A program made the position numbers and the translations under genes. A stretch of DNA of 9,856 bases from an uncultured Aquimonas sp. (GTDB lineage: Bacteria > Pseudomonadota > Gammaproteobacteria > Xanthomonadales > Xanthomonadaceae): the NCBI GenBank assembly GCA_946481615.1, contig CAMLOR010000114.1, forward strand, positions 1 through 9,856. The letters run 5' to 3'. How positions within the stretch are numbered: the stretch's first letter is position 1; every line of letters starts with the position of its first letter. Below, one piece after another: positions 1 to 6,446 of the stretch. The notes below the pieces were generated by a model that saw only the letters and a list, made by a program, of their open reading frames with translations, was not told the origin of the DNA and made no database searches.

Positions 1-1802
1 GGCTTCAGGCGCGGCAGCATCGCCATCTGCGCGCGCGATTCGATCTGGAACACGCCGATGGTGTCGGCGGCCTGGATCATCTCGTAGGTGGGTTCGTCGT
101 CCTGCGGCACCGTGGCCAGCGTCAGCGTGCGGCCGTGATGCCTTTCGACCAGGCCGAAACATTTCTGCAGGCAGGTGAGCATGCCGAGCGCCAGGCAATC
201 GACCTTGAGCAGGCCGAGATATTCGAGATCGTCCTTGTCCCACTGGATGACGGTGCGATCCTTCATCGAGGCGTTCTCCACCGGCACCAGTTCCCACAGC
301 GGCTGGTCCGAGATCACGAAGCCGCCGACGTGCTGCGAAAGATGTCGTGGCGCGCCTTCGAGTTCGTCGAGCAGGATGCAGAAGCGCCGGATCGCGGGTG
401 AGGCGGGGTCGAAGCCGCGCTCGCGCAGCCGGGTTTCCAGCGGCACGTCGCCGTGCTGCCAGCCCATCACGGGCGCGAGCTGCTCGATCTGGTCTTCGCC
501 GAAGCCGAGCGCGCGGCCGAGATCGCGCGCGGCCGAGCGGTCGCGGTAGCTGATGACGGTGGCGGCCAGCGCGGCGCGCTCGCGGCCGTACCTGCCGTAG
601 ACGTATTGCATCACTTCCTCGCGGCGCTCGTGCTCGAAATCCACGTCGATGTCGGGCGCCTCGTCGCGCTCCTTCGAAACGAAGCGCTCGAACAGCATGC
701 TGATGCTTTCCGGGCCCACCGAGGTGATGCCGAGGCAATAGCAGACGATGGAGTTGGCGGCGGAGCCGCGGCCCTGGCAGAGGATGCCCTGGCTGCGTGC
801 CCAGAGCACGATGTCGTGCACGGTGAGGAAGAACGCCTCGTATTTCTTGAAGGCGATGATCTCGAGTTCCTTCTCGACCAGGGCGCGGTTCTTCTCCGAA
901 ATGCCTTCGGGCCAGCGGGTGGGGATGCCGGCTTCCACCAGACGACGCAAGTGCTCGGTCGGCGTGGCGCCGCCGGGCACGAGTTCCCGCGGATAGGCGT
1001 AAGTCACTTCGCGCAACGAAAAGCCGCAGCGCCTGGCGATGCGCAGGGTTTCCGCGAGTTCGTCGGGCGGGTGCAATTGCCGCAGCGCCTCGATGCGGCG
1101 CAGATGGCGTTCGCCATTGGGAAACAGGGCGAGCCCGCACTCGGCCACCGGTTTGCGCAGGCGGATCGCCGTCATCGCGTCCTGCAGCGCGCGGCGGCGG
1201 CGCACGTGCATGTGGACGTCGCCGCAGGCGACCCGCGGCACGCGGTGCCGATGCGAAAGCGCTGCGAGCGCGCGTGGGTCGGCTTCCTGCGCCGGGGCCT
1301 TGTGGCGGTGCACGGCGATCCAGGTGTGTTGCGGAAACTGCGTGTGCACCCAGTCGAGTTCGTCGTCCCAACGCTCCTGCGCCTGCGGCACCCACAGCGC
1401 CAGCAGACCCGCATGCGACAGCGGTGCGAGCATTTCGCGCGTCAGCAGGTATTCGCCCTTGGGCGCGGCGCGGCGTGCCAGCGTGACGATGCGGCTCAGC
1501 GCCGCGTAGCCGGCGAGATCCGCGCAGAGCAGCACGAGTTTCAGGCCGCATTGCAGGAGGAACTCGCTGCCGACGATGAGCTTCAGGCCGTGGCGTTCGG
1601 AGGCCTGCAGTCCGCGCACGGCGCCCGAGAGCGTGCATTCGTCGGTGATGGCGAGGGCGCCATAGCCGAGTTTCTTCGCGCGTTCGAACAGTTCTTCAGC
1701 GGAAGACGCGCCGCGTTGGAAGCTGAAGTGGGAGAGACAGTGGAGTTCGGCGTAGTGAGCGCGGGGAGTGCGGTGGCGGCGGCGGGGTGGGGTGGCACTC
1801 AT
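1..1802 (-). CDS. dnaE2: Error-prone DNA polymerase DnaE2 (partial, N-terminal 600 residues)
   Basis: C-family polymerase alpha-subunit homologue that performs translesion synthesis with ImuA and ImuB in SOS-induced mutagenesis. The gene runs off the left edge. 600 whole codons are present of roughly 1,050 expected for the family. A PHP domain opens the protein: [12 protein letters not shown] at residues 17-28, then ITDE at 52-55. The fingers/palm region has [10 protein letters not shown] and PDIDVDF, placing two catalytic aspartates at about D384 and D386. The third lies in [10 protein letters not shown] at about D535. [13 protein letters not shown] and IQWDKDDLE are also typical of DnaE2. 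The ATG overlaps the imuB stop as ATGA (1802-1799), which indicates translational coupling and fixes the start. The short basic N-terminus before the PHP domain looks shorter than in remembered Xanthomonas homologues. No frameshift was seen on reading through. The polymerase identity is clear, and DnaE1 is unlikely given the cassette. Confidence 0.97.
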   Translation of the reverse strand, partial: MSATPPRRRHRTPRAHYAELHCLSHFSFQRGASSAEELFERAKKLGYGALAITDECTLSGAVRGLQASERHGLKLIVGSEFLLQCGLKLVLLCADLAGYAALSRIVTLARRAAPKGEYLLTREMLAPLSHAGLLALWVPQAQERWDDELDWVHTQFPQHTWIAVHRHKAPAQEADPRALAALSHRHRVPRVACGDVHMHVRRRRALQDAMTAIRLRKPVAECGLALFPNGERHLRRIEALRQLHPPDELAETLRIARRCGFSLREVTYAYPRELVPGGATPTEHLRRLVEAGIPTRWPEGISEKNRALVEKELEIIAFKKYEAFFLTVHDIVLWARSQGILCQGRGSAANSIVCYCLGITSVGPESISMLFERFVSKERDEAPDIDVDFEHERREEVMQYVYGRYGRERAALAATVISYRDRSAARDLGRALGFGEDQIEQLAPVMGWQHGDVPLETRLRERGFDPASPAIRRFCILLDELEGAPRHLSQHVGGFVISDQPLWELVPVENASMKDRTVIQWDKDDLEYLGLLKVDCLALGMLTCLQKCFGLVERHHGRTLTLATVPQDDEPTYEMIQAADTIGVFQIESRAQMAMLPRLK

Positions 1803-3205
1803 GCGAACCACCCATGCACCATCCACTCGCTTTCACTTCCCGCCACGCGGAACAGCCACGCGCGCTGGCCGTTGTCGAGATCTGCCACGACATAGTCGCG
1901 CCGCACATCGCCGCCATCCCACCAGCCGCTTTCGATGCGTTCGGGGTCGCCATGCGTGCGCACGATGCGCGCGCGCAGCGGTTGCGGCTGCGGCAGCAGC
2001 CACATCGGGCGGGGCAGGGCGATGGCGGGCGAAACGTCCGTGCCGCGCTCGGGCATGCGGCGCCAGGCGTGTTCGGGGCGATGGTCGGGGAAGGGCACGG
2101 GCAGGCTGACCGAATCGTCGCCCAGGCGTGCGCGCAGGCGTTCGACCAGCGCGTCCCAGTCCAGCGTGCCGCGTTCGGCGGCGTCGAAGAGATCGGGGCT
2201 GCGCGGCGCGAACGGCGGCAGGTCTTCGACGATCAGGGCCAGCCAGTGCGCCGGTGCCGCCAGCGCATGCTGTTCGAGGCGGCCGCGTGCAGCGTCGAAC
2301 AGCGCTTCCGGATTGCGTACGGGCACGCGCAGACCCACGGGCATCGAAGTCGCCGGTTCGCCTTCGTGGCCGAATCGCAGCGTGAAGTGCAGCACGGTGG
2401 CATCGCGCGCCTGCAGGTGGCGCGCGAGTTCGCGCGTGAGGCGCTGCAGCGGGAAGCGCAGCGCGGGCGAAGTTTCGATGCCGTATTCGAATTCGCAGCG
2501 CAGTTCGATGCGGCGCGGCGGCTGCCAGAACGGGCGCGGGTCGGGCGCATCGCCGTACAGGCGGTCGAGATGCGCGATCAGCTCGCGTCCGGCGCGACGC
2601 GCCAGGGCGCCTGGCGGCAAGGCGCGCGCTTCGCCCAGCGTGCGCACGCCGACCGCGCGCAGCAAGGCGTGCGCGCCTTCGTCCAGGCGCGCCTGTTCGA
2701 GCGGGATGGACGCGAGGTGCCGCTTCAGGCTGGCCGTGTTCGCCACCGCCGCGCCGTCGCGCACGTCGGCCAGCAGGCGCGCGGCGAGCGGGGTGGGTGC
2801 GAGCGCGATGCGCACGGCATGGCCTTCTGCCTGCAGCTTCGCGCGCAGCGCATCGCGGATCGCGGGCCAACCGCCGAAAAGACGCAGGCTGGCGCCGACT
2901 TCCAGCAGCACGGCGTCGGGCGGATCGAGCACGATCTGGCTGCTGCTGGCGTAGGCGAGGGTGGCGATGGTTTCGAGCCGTGCGTTCTCCGCGCCGGGAT
3001 CGCGCCGCGTGCACTCGAGCGCGGCGCACAGCGCGCGCGCCGCGGCTACGGTCTGTCCGGGACGCACGCCGTGGCTGCGGGCCTTGGCGTCGGCGGCATG
3101 CACCACCGCGCGCTGCTGCGGGCCGTCGTACACGGCGCGCGGCGCTTCGCCCGCCTCGAAGACTTCCAGAGGCAACCCGGGTACGGTGCAGCAGGCCCAG
3201 AGCAT
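1799..3205 (-). CDS. imuB: ImuB, catalytically dead Y-family polymerase-like mutagenesis protein
   Basis: 468-residue ImuB (DinP/UmuC-like fold), the non-catalytic hub that links DnaE2 to ImuA and the sliding clamp. The start [16 protein letters not shown] matches the family N-terminus, so the ATG at 3205 is preferred over an in-frame ATG 39 codons upstream that would run into imuA. The Y-family metal ligands appear lost. No Asp follows the first strand, and where active enzymes have SxDE this protein reads [20 protein letters not shown] (about 93-112), the usual ImuB form. A helix-hairpin-helix-like segment surrounds [17 protein letters not shown]. The C-terminus has [32 protein letters not shown] and the terminal HGWFA typical of ImuB. 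A clamp-binding motif is not obvious; SVSLPVPF is only a weak candidate. It lies 13 bp after imuA and overlaps dnaE2 by 4 bp. Confidence 0.95.
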   Translation of the reverse strand: MLWACCTVPGLPLEVFEAGEAPRAVYDGPQQRAVVHAADAKARSHGVRPGQTVAAARALCAALECTRRDPGAENARLETIATLAYASSSQIVLDPPDAVLLEVGASLRLFGGWPAIRDALRAKLQAEGHAVRIALAPTPLAARLLADVRDGAAVANTASLKRHLASIPLEQARLDEGAHALLRAVGVRTLGEARALPPGALARRAGRELIAHLDRLYGDAPDPRPFWQPPRRIELRCEFEYGIETSPALRFPLQRLTRELARHLQARDATVLHFTLRFGHEGEPATSMPVGLRVPVRNPEALFDAARGRLEQHALAAPAHWLALIVEDLPPFAPRSPDLFDAAERGTLDWDALVERLRARLGDDSVSLPVPFPDHRPEHAWRRMPERGTDVSPAIALPRPMWLLPQPQPLRARIVRTHGDPERIESGWWDGGDVRRDYVVADLDNGQRAWLFRVAGSESEWMVHGWFA

Positions 3206-3218
3206 GGCGCGGCCTGCT

Positions 3219-4286
3219 TCAAACGCCGCTGCTGCGCCGCGCGACGATCGCGCGCAGATTGCGGCCGGCCAGGATGGTGCGCAGCATGCGATAGGCGCGC
3301 GCGGTGCGGGCACTGCCGGCATCGTGCATCACGCCCGCATCGCGTGCGGCGCCGGCATCGCGCGCTCCGTTCGCATCGGAGGCGACATCTGCATTGCACA
3401 ACGTGCCCGTGGTGAAGGCGGTGTTGACGTTGCGCAACGCGCCCGTAGCGAAGGCGGCGCCGACATCGCGCATCGCGTCCGCATCGGAAGCGATGCGGGT
3501 ATCGCGCATTCCGCACATTCCGGAAACGGCGCCGGCGTGAGACACCCGACCCGCAATAGAAGCGATTCCGCCATCGCGTACGCCACTCGTACCGGTGGAA
3601 GCATCGCCATCCCGCGCCGCAGCTGCGGCATGCGTGGGCCTGGCGTCACCTGCCACCGTTGCCGCAGCGAGGCGCTCGCGTTGCAAGGCCTTGGCCGGGG
3701 CCACCGCGCCGCGCACTTTCAGCACGTGGATCTTCAGCGTGCCGGGTTCGGAGCCGAGCACCAGGCGCAAGGCCGCGGGGCTCGCGTTCGCCGCGTGCCG
3801 CAGCGGCCGGAACAGGAAGGCGTGCACGCTGCCTTCCTCGGCCGCGAGCTGCAGTCGCCGCAGGCTCTTGTCGTCGCCGCCGTTCAGCCAGAACGCCACG
3901 GCTCCCAGGCAGCCCGCGCGCAGGCATTGTTCCGCCGCCCAGGCGGCCTGCGCGGCCGGCGCCTCGATCCATGCGAAGCGCGCCAGCGGCCATTTCGCGC
4001 GCAGCAAGGCAGGCGCATACGGAATGCACGGCGGCGCGATGAAGGCGAGACGTTCCTTCTCGCCGATGCGCGCCCACGCATGCGAAAGCAGTTCTAGTTC
4101 GCCGAGCCCCGGCGCCGGCAACAGGATTTCGGTGAGCGCGCCGCGCGGGAATCCGTTCCACGGCAGCGCTTCGTCGAGCGCGGCGAATCCCGTCGAAGTG
4201 GAACCCTGGTCGCGCGCCAGCGGCTGCCCGCCGCGGAACAGGCGGCGATCGGCGAGGGCTTCGGCGAGCGAGACGATGGCAGCCAT
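3219..4286 (-). CDS. imuA: ImuA, RecA/SulA-like mutagenesis protein with a C-terminal 12-residue repeat tract
   Basis: 355-residue ImuA, partner of ImuB and DnaE2. The core (about 1-223) has the family pattern: MAAIVSLAEALADRRLFRGG at the start, STGFAALDEALPWNGFPRGALTEIL, then APGLGELELL where RecA has its Walker A loop (no Lys, so ATP binding is doubtful), and LRLVLGSEPGTLKIHVLKVRG. Family members end soon after this point. Here nine degenerate 12-residue repeats follow (224-331; for example MRDVGAAFATGA, LRNVNTAFTTGT, ARDAGAARDAGV), then a basic 24-residue tail starting YRMLRTILAGRN. The protein is therefore about 100-130 residues longer than remembered homologues. The ATG at 4286 is chosen because it lies 1 bp past the lexA stop and gives the family N-terminus. 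A longer in-frame start at 4409 would lie inside lexA. The function of the repeats is unknown. Confidence 0.92.
   Translation of the reverse strand: MAAIVSLAEALADRRLFRGGQPLARDQGSTSTGFAALDEALPWNGFPRGALTEILLPAPGLGELELLSHAWARIGEKERLAFIAPPCIPYAPALLRAKWPLARFAWIEAPAAQAAWAAEQCLRAGCLGAVAFWLNGGDDKSLRRLQLAAEEGSVHAFLFRPLRHAANASPAALRLVLGSEPGTLKIHVLKVRGAVAPAKALQRERLAAATVAGDARPTHAAAAARDGDASTGTSGVRDGGIASIAGRVSHAGAVSGMCGMRDTRIASDADAMRDVGAAFATGALRNVNTAFTTGTLCNADVASDANGARDAGAARDAGVMHDAGSARTARAYRMLRTILAGRNLRAIVARRSSGV
3294..3617 (-). repeat. 36-bp tandem repeat (nine degenerate copies) inside imuA
   Basis: Nine back-to-back 36-bp units, in register with the imuA frame, each encode a 12-residue unit. In protein order: ARDGDASTGTSG, VRDGGIASIAGR, VSHAGAVSGMCG, MRDTRIASDADA, MRDVGAAFATGA, LRNVNTAFTTGT, LCNADVASDANG, ARDAGAARDAGV, MHDAGSARTARA. 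The rough consensus is (V/M/L/A)-R-(D/N)-x-G-x-A-S-x-A-G-x. By eye the two units at 3401-3436 and 3437-3472 match at 28 of 36 bases, and many differences between units are transitions. The array is old and diverged rather than a recent expansion. The edges are soft: a weaker tenth unit may precede residue 224. Confidence 0.9.
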
Positions 4287-4287
4287 G

Positions 4288-4899
4288 TCATGCGCGCTTG
4301 ATGGCGCCCACGTAGAGGCCTTCGATGGCGAATTCGCGCAAGCCAGGATCGACGCGGATCGGCGCGTAGGCGGGATTCTCCGCACGCAGCAGCCATTGCC
4401 CGTCGGCATCGCGCGCCAGGCGCTTCACGGTGATCTCGTCGTCGAGACGCGCCACCACCACCTGGCCAATCTCCGCGACGGGCGTGCGGTGCACGGCGAT
4501 CAGATCGCCGTCGTCGATGCCGATGCCGGTCATCGAATCGCCTTCCACGCGCAGCAGAAAATGCGGGCGCGGACGGAACAGCGCGGGATCGACGCTGAAA
4601 CTCGTCTCGATGTTGCCTTCGCTCAGGATCGGCGAACCGGCGGCGACGCGACCCACCAGCGGAAGCGACAAGGCCGCCGCCGCCGCGTGCGTGGCCGGCA
4701 ACCGGATGCCGCGTGCCTGCCGCGCCGAACGCTCCAGCAGGCCCTTGGCCTGAAGTGCCTGCACATGCTTGCGCGCCGCGTTGACGTGCACGTCGAAAGC
4801 CAGCGCGATCTCGCCCAGCGAAGGCGCCCCGCCGCTCTGGGCCAGGCGGGTGCGAATGAATTCAAGGACTTGCAGTTGGCGCAGGGTGGGCTCGGACAT
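4288..4899 (-). CDS. lexA: LexA-family SOS repressor heading the imuA-imuB-dnaE2 operon
   Basis: 203-residue LexA repressor with self-cleaving S24 peptidase domain. It represses its own operon until RecA filaments stimulate autocleavage. The N-terminal winged helix covers about 1-65, with the HTH in PSLGEIALAFDVHVNAARKH (26-45). The cleavage bond is A87-G88 in VGRVAAGSP. The catalytic Ser is S122 (GDSMTG) and the Lys is K159 (ITVKRL). The start gives MSEPTLRQLQVLEFIR, matching the LexA N-terminus. The recognition helix (VHVNAARKH) differs from the SPNAAEEH of E. coli, so operator specificity may differ; cassette-linked LexA copies are often a second, specialised LexA. The ATG directly abuts the operator palindrome, leaving no room for a Shine-Dalgarno. 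The stop is 1 bp before the imuA ATG. Confidence 0.97.
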   Translation of the reverse strand: MSEPTLRQLQVLEFIRTRLAQSGGAPSLGEIALAFDVHVNAARKHVQALQAKGLLERSARQARGIRLPATHAAAAALSLPLVGRVAAGSPILSEGNIETSFSVDPALFRPRPHFLLRVEGDSMTGIGIDDGDLIAVHRTPVAEIGQVVVARLDDEITVKRLARDADGQWLLRAENPAYAPIRVDPGLREFAIEGLYVGAIKRA

Positions 4900-4917
4900 G
4901 GTGTATATTTATACACC
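4900..4917. promoter_or_regulatory. LexA operator / divergent promoter between lexA and thpR
   Basis: Perfect inverted repeat GGTGTAT-ATTT-ATACACC with 7-bp arms in an otherwise GC-rich region. The GTGT-N8-ACAC layout has the spacing of the E. coli-type SOS box (CTGT-N8-ACAG), differing in the outer base. It lies directly upstream of lexA, where autoregulation is expected. A/T-rich hexamers inside it could act as -10 elements on both strands: TATAAA at 4913-4908 for lexA, and TATATT (4904-4909) or TATACA (4910-4915) for thpR. No convincing -35 was found for either direction. Binding by this LexA is inferred from position and symmetry. Confidence 0.8.
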
Positions 4918-4944
4918 CATCGGCGACCAAGGGTTGAGACAGCC

Positions 4945-5514
4945 ATGTCAGTCCAGGCAGTGCGACGTCCCGACGAGATCCTGTTCTTTGCGCTCTTTCC
5001 GCCGGAACCGCAAGCCGAACGTGCGGCCGGGATCGCGGAAGCGGCGCGTCTGCGGCATGGATTCCGCAGCAAGGTGATGGCGCGCGATCGCATGCATGTG
5101 ACGTTGCTGCCGCCCGGACGCGGCACGCGCTTGCGCGCGCCTTACGAGGTTTCGCTGGAGCGCGCCGCAGCATCCCTGCGCTTCGATCCCTTCGATGTGA
5201 AATTCGACCACACGGAAGGCTTCCGCACCGGGCCCGACAGCTTTTGCTTCGTGCTGGGCCCTGATGCCGAATCCACCCAGCGTCTGCGTCGGCTGCACGA
5301 TACCTTGCGCCATGCATTGCACGTCGAAGGCATCGCGCCGCTGCGTTCCGGGCCGCTGCAGCCGCACCTCACATTGCTCTATGGCACCGACGCCTGCCCG
5401 CCGCCCGAACCCGTCGAGCCCGTCGCATGGCGTGTCGATCGCTTCAGGCTGATCCGAAGCCTGCAAGGGCAGGGCAAGTACCTCGTCGAGGGCGAGTGGC
5501 CTGCGCGTGACTGA
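4945..5514 (+). CDS. thpR: RNA 2',3'-cyclic phosphodiesterase / 2'-5' RNA ligase (2H phosphoesterase family)
   Basis: 189-residue cytoplasmic protein of the LigT/ThpR branch of the 2H phosphoesterases. Family members hydrolyse 2',3'-cyclic phosphate ends of RNA and can join tRNA halves with a 2'-5' linkage. The two signature HxT motifs are present: HVTLLP at H51/T53 and HLTLLY at H141/T143, with a repeat-like spacing of 90 residues. The N-terminal EILFFALFPP is the usual first strand. The ATG at 4945 is chosen because it gives this family start; the frame is open far upstream but that part is antisense to lexA and imuA. A weak AAGGG (4929-4933) lies upstream. The gene is divergent from lexA with 45 bp between start codons that contain the palindrome, so SOS control is plausible but unproven. 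Confidence 0.93.
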   Translation: MSVQAVRRPDEILFFALFPPEPQAERAAGIAEAARLRHGFRSKVMARDRMHVTLLPPGRGTRLRAPYEVSLERAAASLRFDPFDVKFDHTEGFRTGPDSFCFVLGPDAESTQRLRRLHDTLRHALHVEGIAPLRSGPLQPHLTLLYGTDACPPPEPVEPVAWRVDRFRLIRSLQGQGKYLVEGEWPARD

Positions 5515-5576
5515 TCGGCGCTTGCGCTTGTAGTGCCTGTGCCGGGCTGATGCGGATCGACCGCAACGCCCAGGGT

Positions 5577-5615
5577 GTATCCAAATACTTGCATGATATC
5601 CATATATTTGTATAC
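5577..5615. promoter_or_regulatory. Imperfect inverted repeat, likely autoregulatory operator of the toxin-antitoxin remnant
   Basis: Two 15-bp arms, GTATCCAAATACTTG (5577-5591) and the reverse complement of CATATATTTGTATAC (5601-5615), match at 12 of 15 positions around a 9-bp centre. The conserved core is GTATnCAAATA. It overlaps the predicted promoter of the locus. This is the usual arrangement for an XRE-type antitoxin that represses its own operon. The A/T-rich composition stands out from the surroundings. Which protein binds is inferred from position only. Confidence 0.6.
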
Positions 5616-5616
5616 T
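5589..5616 (+). promoter_or_regulatory. Sigma-70-like promoter of the toxin-antitoxin remnant
   Basis: TTGCAT (5589-5594), a 16-bp spacer and TATACT (5611-5616) make a plausible -35/-10 pair. Transcription would start near 5622-5624, on top of the ATG of the toxin remnant, so the message may be leaderless for that frame. The antitoxin gene would be reached through about 130 nt of leader containing the toxin remnant. Confidence 0.5.
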
Positions 5617-5621
5617 CGCCC

Positions 5622-5742
5622 ATGAAAGCCCTCCATTGGCTCGGCTCCTCGCTCGACGATCTTCGCGGCTTTCCGGTCAGTGCCAAGATGCAGGGCCCGC
5701 GACATCGCCAAGGGCAAGGCGCGTTACCAGTTGATTCCGTGA
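5622..5742 (+). pseudogene. Internally deleted HigB-like toxin (phage Gp49/RelE-like family)
   Basis: The frame from the ATG at 5622 begins MKALHWLGSSLDDLRGFP, a good match to the N-terminus of HigB-like toxins of the Gp49-like family (mRNA interferases, about 100-115 residues). After about 22 residues the resemblance ends. Shortly before the antitoxin gene another frame reads RDIAKGKARYQLIP and stops at 5740-5742, which looks like the C-terminal helix of the same family. The two pieces lie in different frames (5622 versus 5701, offset by 1). Most of the toxin core, roughly 65-80 residues, is missing, and no functional toxin is expected. Read as it stands, the first frame would continue to 5867 as an 81-residue nonsense fusion overlapping the antitoxin gene. 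Family assignment is from remembered patterns. Confidence 0.72.
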
Positions 5743-5755
5743 CAAGAGGTGTTCC

Positions 5756-6055
5756 ATGCGCACGAATGCCCGGGAAAAGAAGATCACTCCGTCCAGCGGC
5801 AACGTGTTCACCGATCTGGGCTTCGACGAAGCCGAAGCCCAGGTGCTGGCGCTGCGTGCCGATCTGATGGCTCAACTGGAGAAGCAGATCAAGGCGCGCA
5901 AGATGACGCAGATGCAGGCGGCCCAGCTGCTGGGAGTCAGCCAGGGGCGCGTTTCCGACCTCGCACGCGGGAAGGCCGAGAAGTTCAGTCTGGACATGCT
6001 GGTGCAATTCGCCGCGCGCCTGGGCAAGCCGGCGAAGATCGAGTTGGCGAGTTGA
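5756..6055 (+). CDS. XRE-family antitoxin (HigA-like), orphaned
   Basis: 99-residue helix-turn-helix protein. It has the pattern of the XRE-type antitoxins paired with Gp49-like toxins: GNVFTDLGFDEAEAQ at 15-29, a linker helix, then the HTH MTQMQAAQLLGVSQGRVSDLARG (50-72) and FSLDMLVQFAARLGKPAKIEL (77-97). It would bind its own promoter and, in an intact system, neutralise the toxin. The ATG at 5756 follows an AAGAGGT Shine-Dalgarno (5744-5750) at good spacing and lies 13 bp after the remnant toxin stop, the usual toxin-first order. The coding sequence is intact although the toxin is not. It may persist as a local repressor or as protection against a related toxin. Confidence 0.88.
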   Translation: MRTNAREKKITPSSGNVFTDLGFDEAEAQVLALRADLMAQLEKQIKARKMTQMQAAQLLGVSQGRVSDLARGKAEKFSLDMLVQFAARLGKPAKIELAS

Positions 6056-6080
6056 TCGAATTTCCGCGCACGGACGATCA
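6053..6080. terminator. Possible hairpin between convergent genes
   Basis: TGATCG (6053-6058) pairs with CGATCA (6075-6080), and inside it TCCG (6063-6066) pairs with CGGA (6071-6074) around a CGCA loop. This makes a 10-bp stem with one 4-nt bulge. It spans both stop codons of the converging genes. There is no U-tract, and a TGA/TCA pair at facing stops is symmetrical by chance, so the terminator call is weak. Confidence 0.3.
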
Positions 6081-6302
6081 GAGCCTGCGCTCGTAATTCT
6101 CGCGCACGTGCTGGTTGATGTAGGTCGCCAGACCGCGTCCGGCGCGCGCCCGGCCCTGCATCTCGCGCACGTGGGCGAGTCCCGGGCGGCGGGCGGAATA
6201 GCGATAACCGCCGCCGCTGCGGAAAAAGACGTCGATCGCCTCCCCGTGGATCTCGAAACCGATCACGCCCGAATCGCCGCCAAGGTTCGCGTAGCGTTGC
6301 AT
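6078..6302 (-). CDS. Small KTSC-like conserved protein
   Basis: 74-residue protein, MQRYANLGGDSGVIGFEI at the start. The layout (Ser near the start, IDVFFRSGGGYRYS at about 23-36, then GRGLATYINQHVRENY at about 55-70) resembles KTSC-domain proteins. These are small proteins of unknown role named for conserved K, T, S and C residues that occur alone or fused to lysyl-tRNA synthetase-like proteins. The canonical Cys and Lys are not evident, so this is a relative rather than a textbook member. There is no signal peptide or membrane segment. No strong Shine-Dalgarno precedes the ATG. It converges on the antitoxin gene with 22 bp between stops. Confidence 0.65.
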   Translation of the reverse strand: MQRYANLGGDSGVIGFEIHGEAIDVFFRSGGGYRYSARRPGLAHVREMQGRARAGRGLATYINQHVRENYERRL

Positions 6303-6393
6303 GGGGGCAGGTTGGACGGGCCGCGATGAGCCGCCGCGAAACGGGCGGGATTCCGGCCTACTCGCCGAGGCCCCTGACTTCCGTCACTGGTAG

Positions 6394-6407
6394 GTGTTTT
6401 AGAACAC
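6394..6407. promoter_or_regulatory. Short palindrome upstream of the exported-protein gene
   Basis: GTGTT-TTAG-AACAC, a perfect 5-bp inverted repeat with 4-bp centre, in the only A/T-rich patch of the 144-bp divergent gap (6303-6446). It lies 39 bp before the ATG at 6447. It could be an operator or part of the promoter. It resembles the lexA palindrome in having GTGT and ACAC ends, but the half-site spacing is 2 bp shorter, so LexA binding is not claimed. Confidence 0.35.
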
Positions 6408-6446
6408 TACAACACTGTGGCTCCCAACCACCCCGGAGGAGCGCAC

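Noticed and set aside
453..1895. 480-codon open frame on the + strand opposite dnaE2
   Set aside because: It is antisense to a clear DnaE2 coding region and its translation is low-complexity Ala/Arg-rich with no recognisable domain. Long antisense frames are expected at this GC content.
3206..3322. Upstream in-frame extension of imuB by 39 codons
   Set aside because: It overlaps the imuA 3' end in another frame and adds residues unlike ImuB. MLWACC at 3205 is the family start.
1787..3415. 542-codon open frame on the + strand opposite imuB
   Set aside because: It is antisense to ImuB, with no family resemblance and no Shine-Dalgarno. It is a high-GC shadow.
3294..3617. CRISPR array as the explanation for the 36-bp period
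   Set aside because: The units abut with no unique spacers, are diverged from each other, and keep the imuA reading frame, so this is a protein-coding tandem repeat.
3595..4944. Open frame extending thpR far upstream (total 639 codons)
   Set aside because: The extension is antisense to imuA and lexA and crosses the operator. The real ThpR N-terminus (MSVQAVRRPDEILFFALFPP) begins at 4945.
6397..6413. Xanthomonas-type LexA box (TTAG-N6-TACTA) upstream of the exported-protein gene
   Set aside because: TTAG is followed after 5 bases by TACAA, so both the spacing and the second half-site are off. The match is not good enough to claim.
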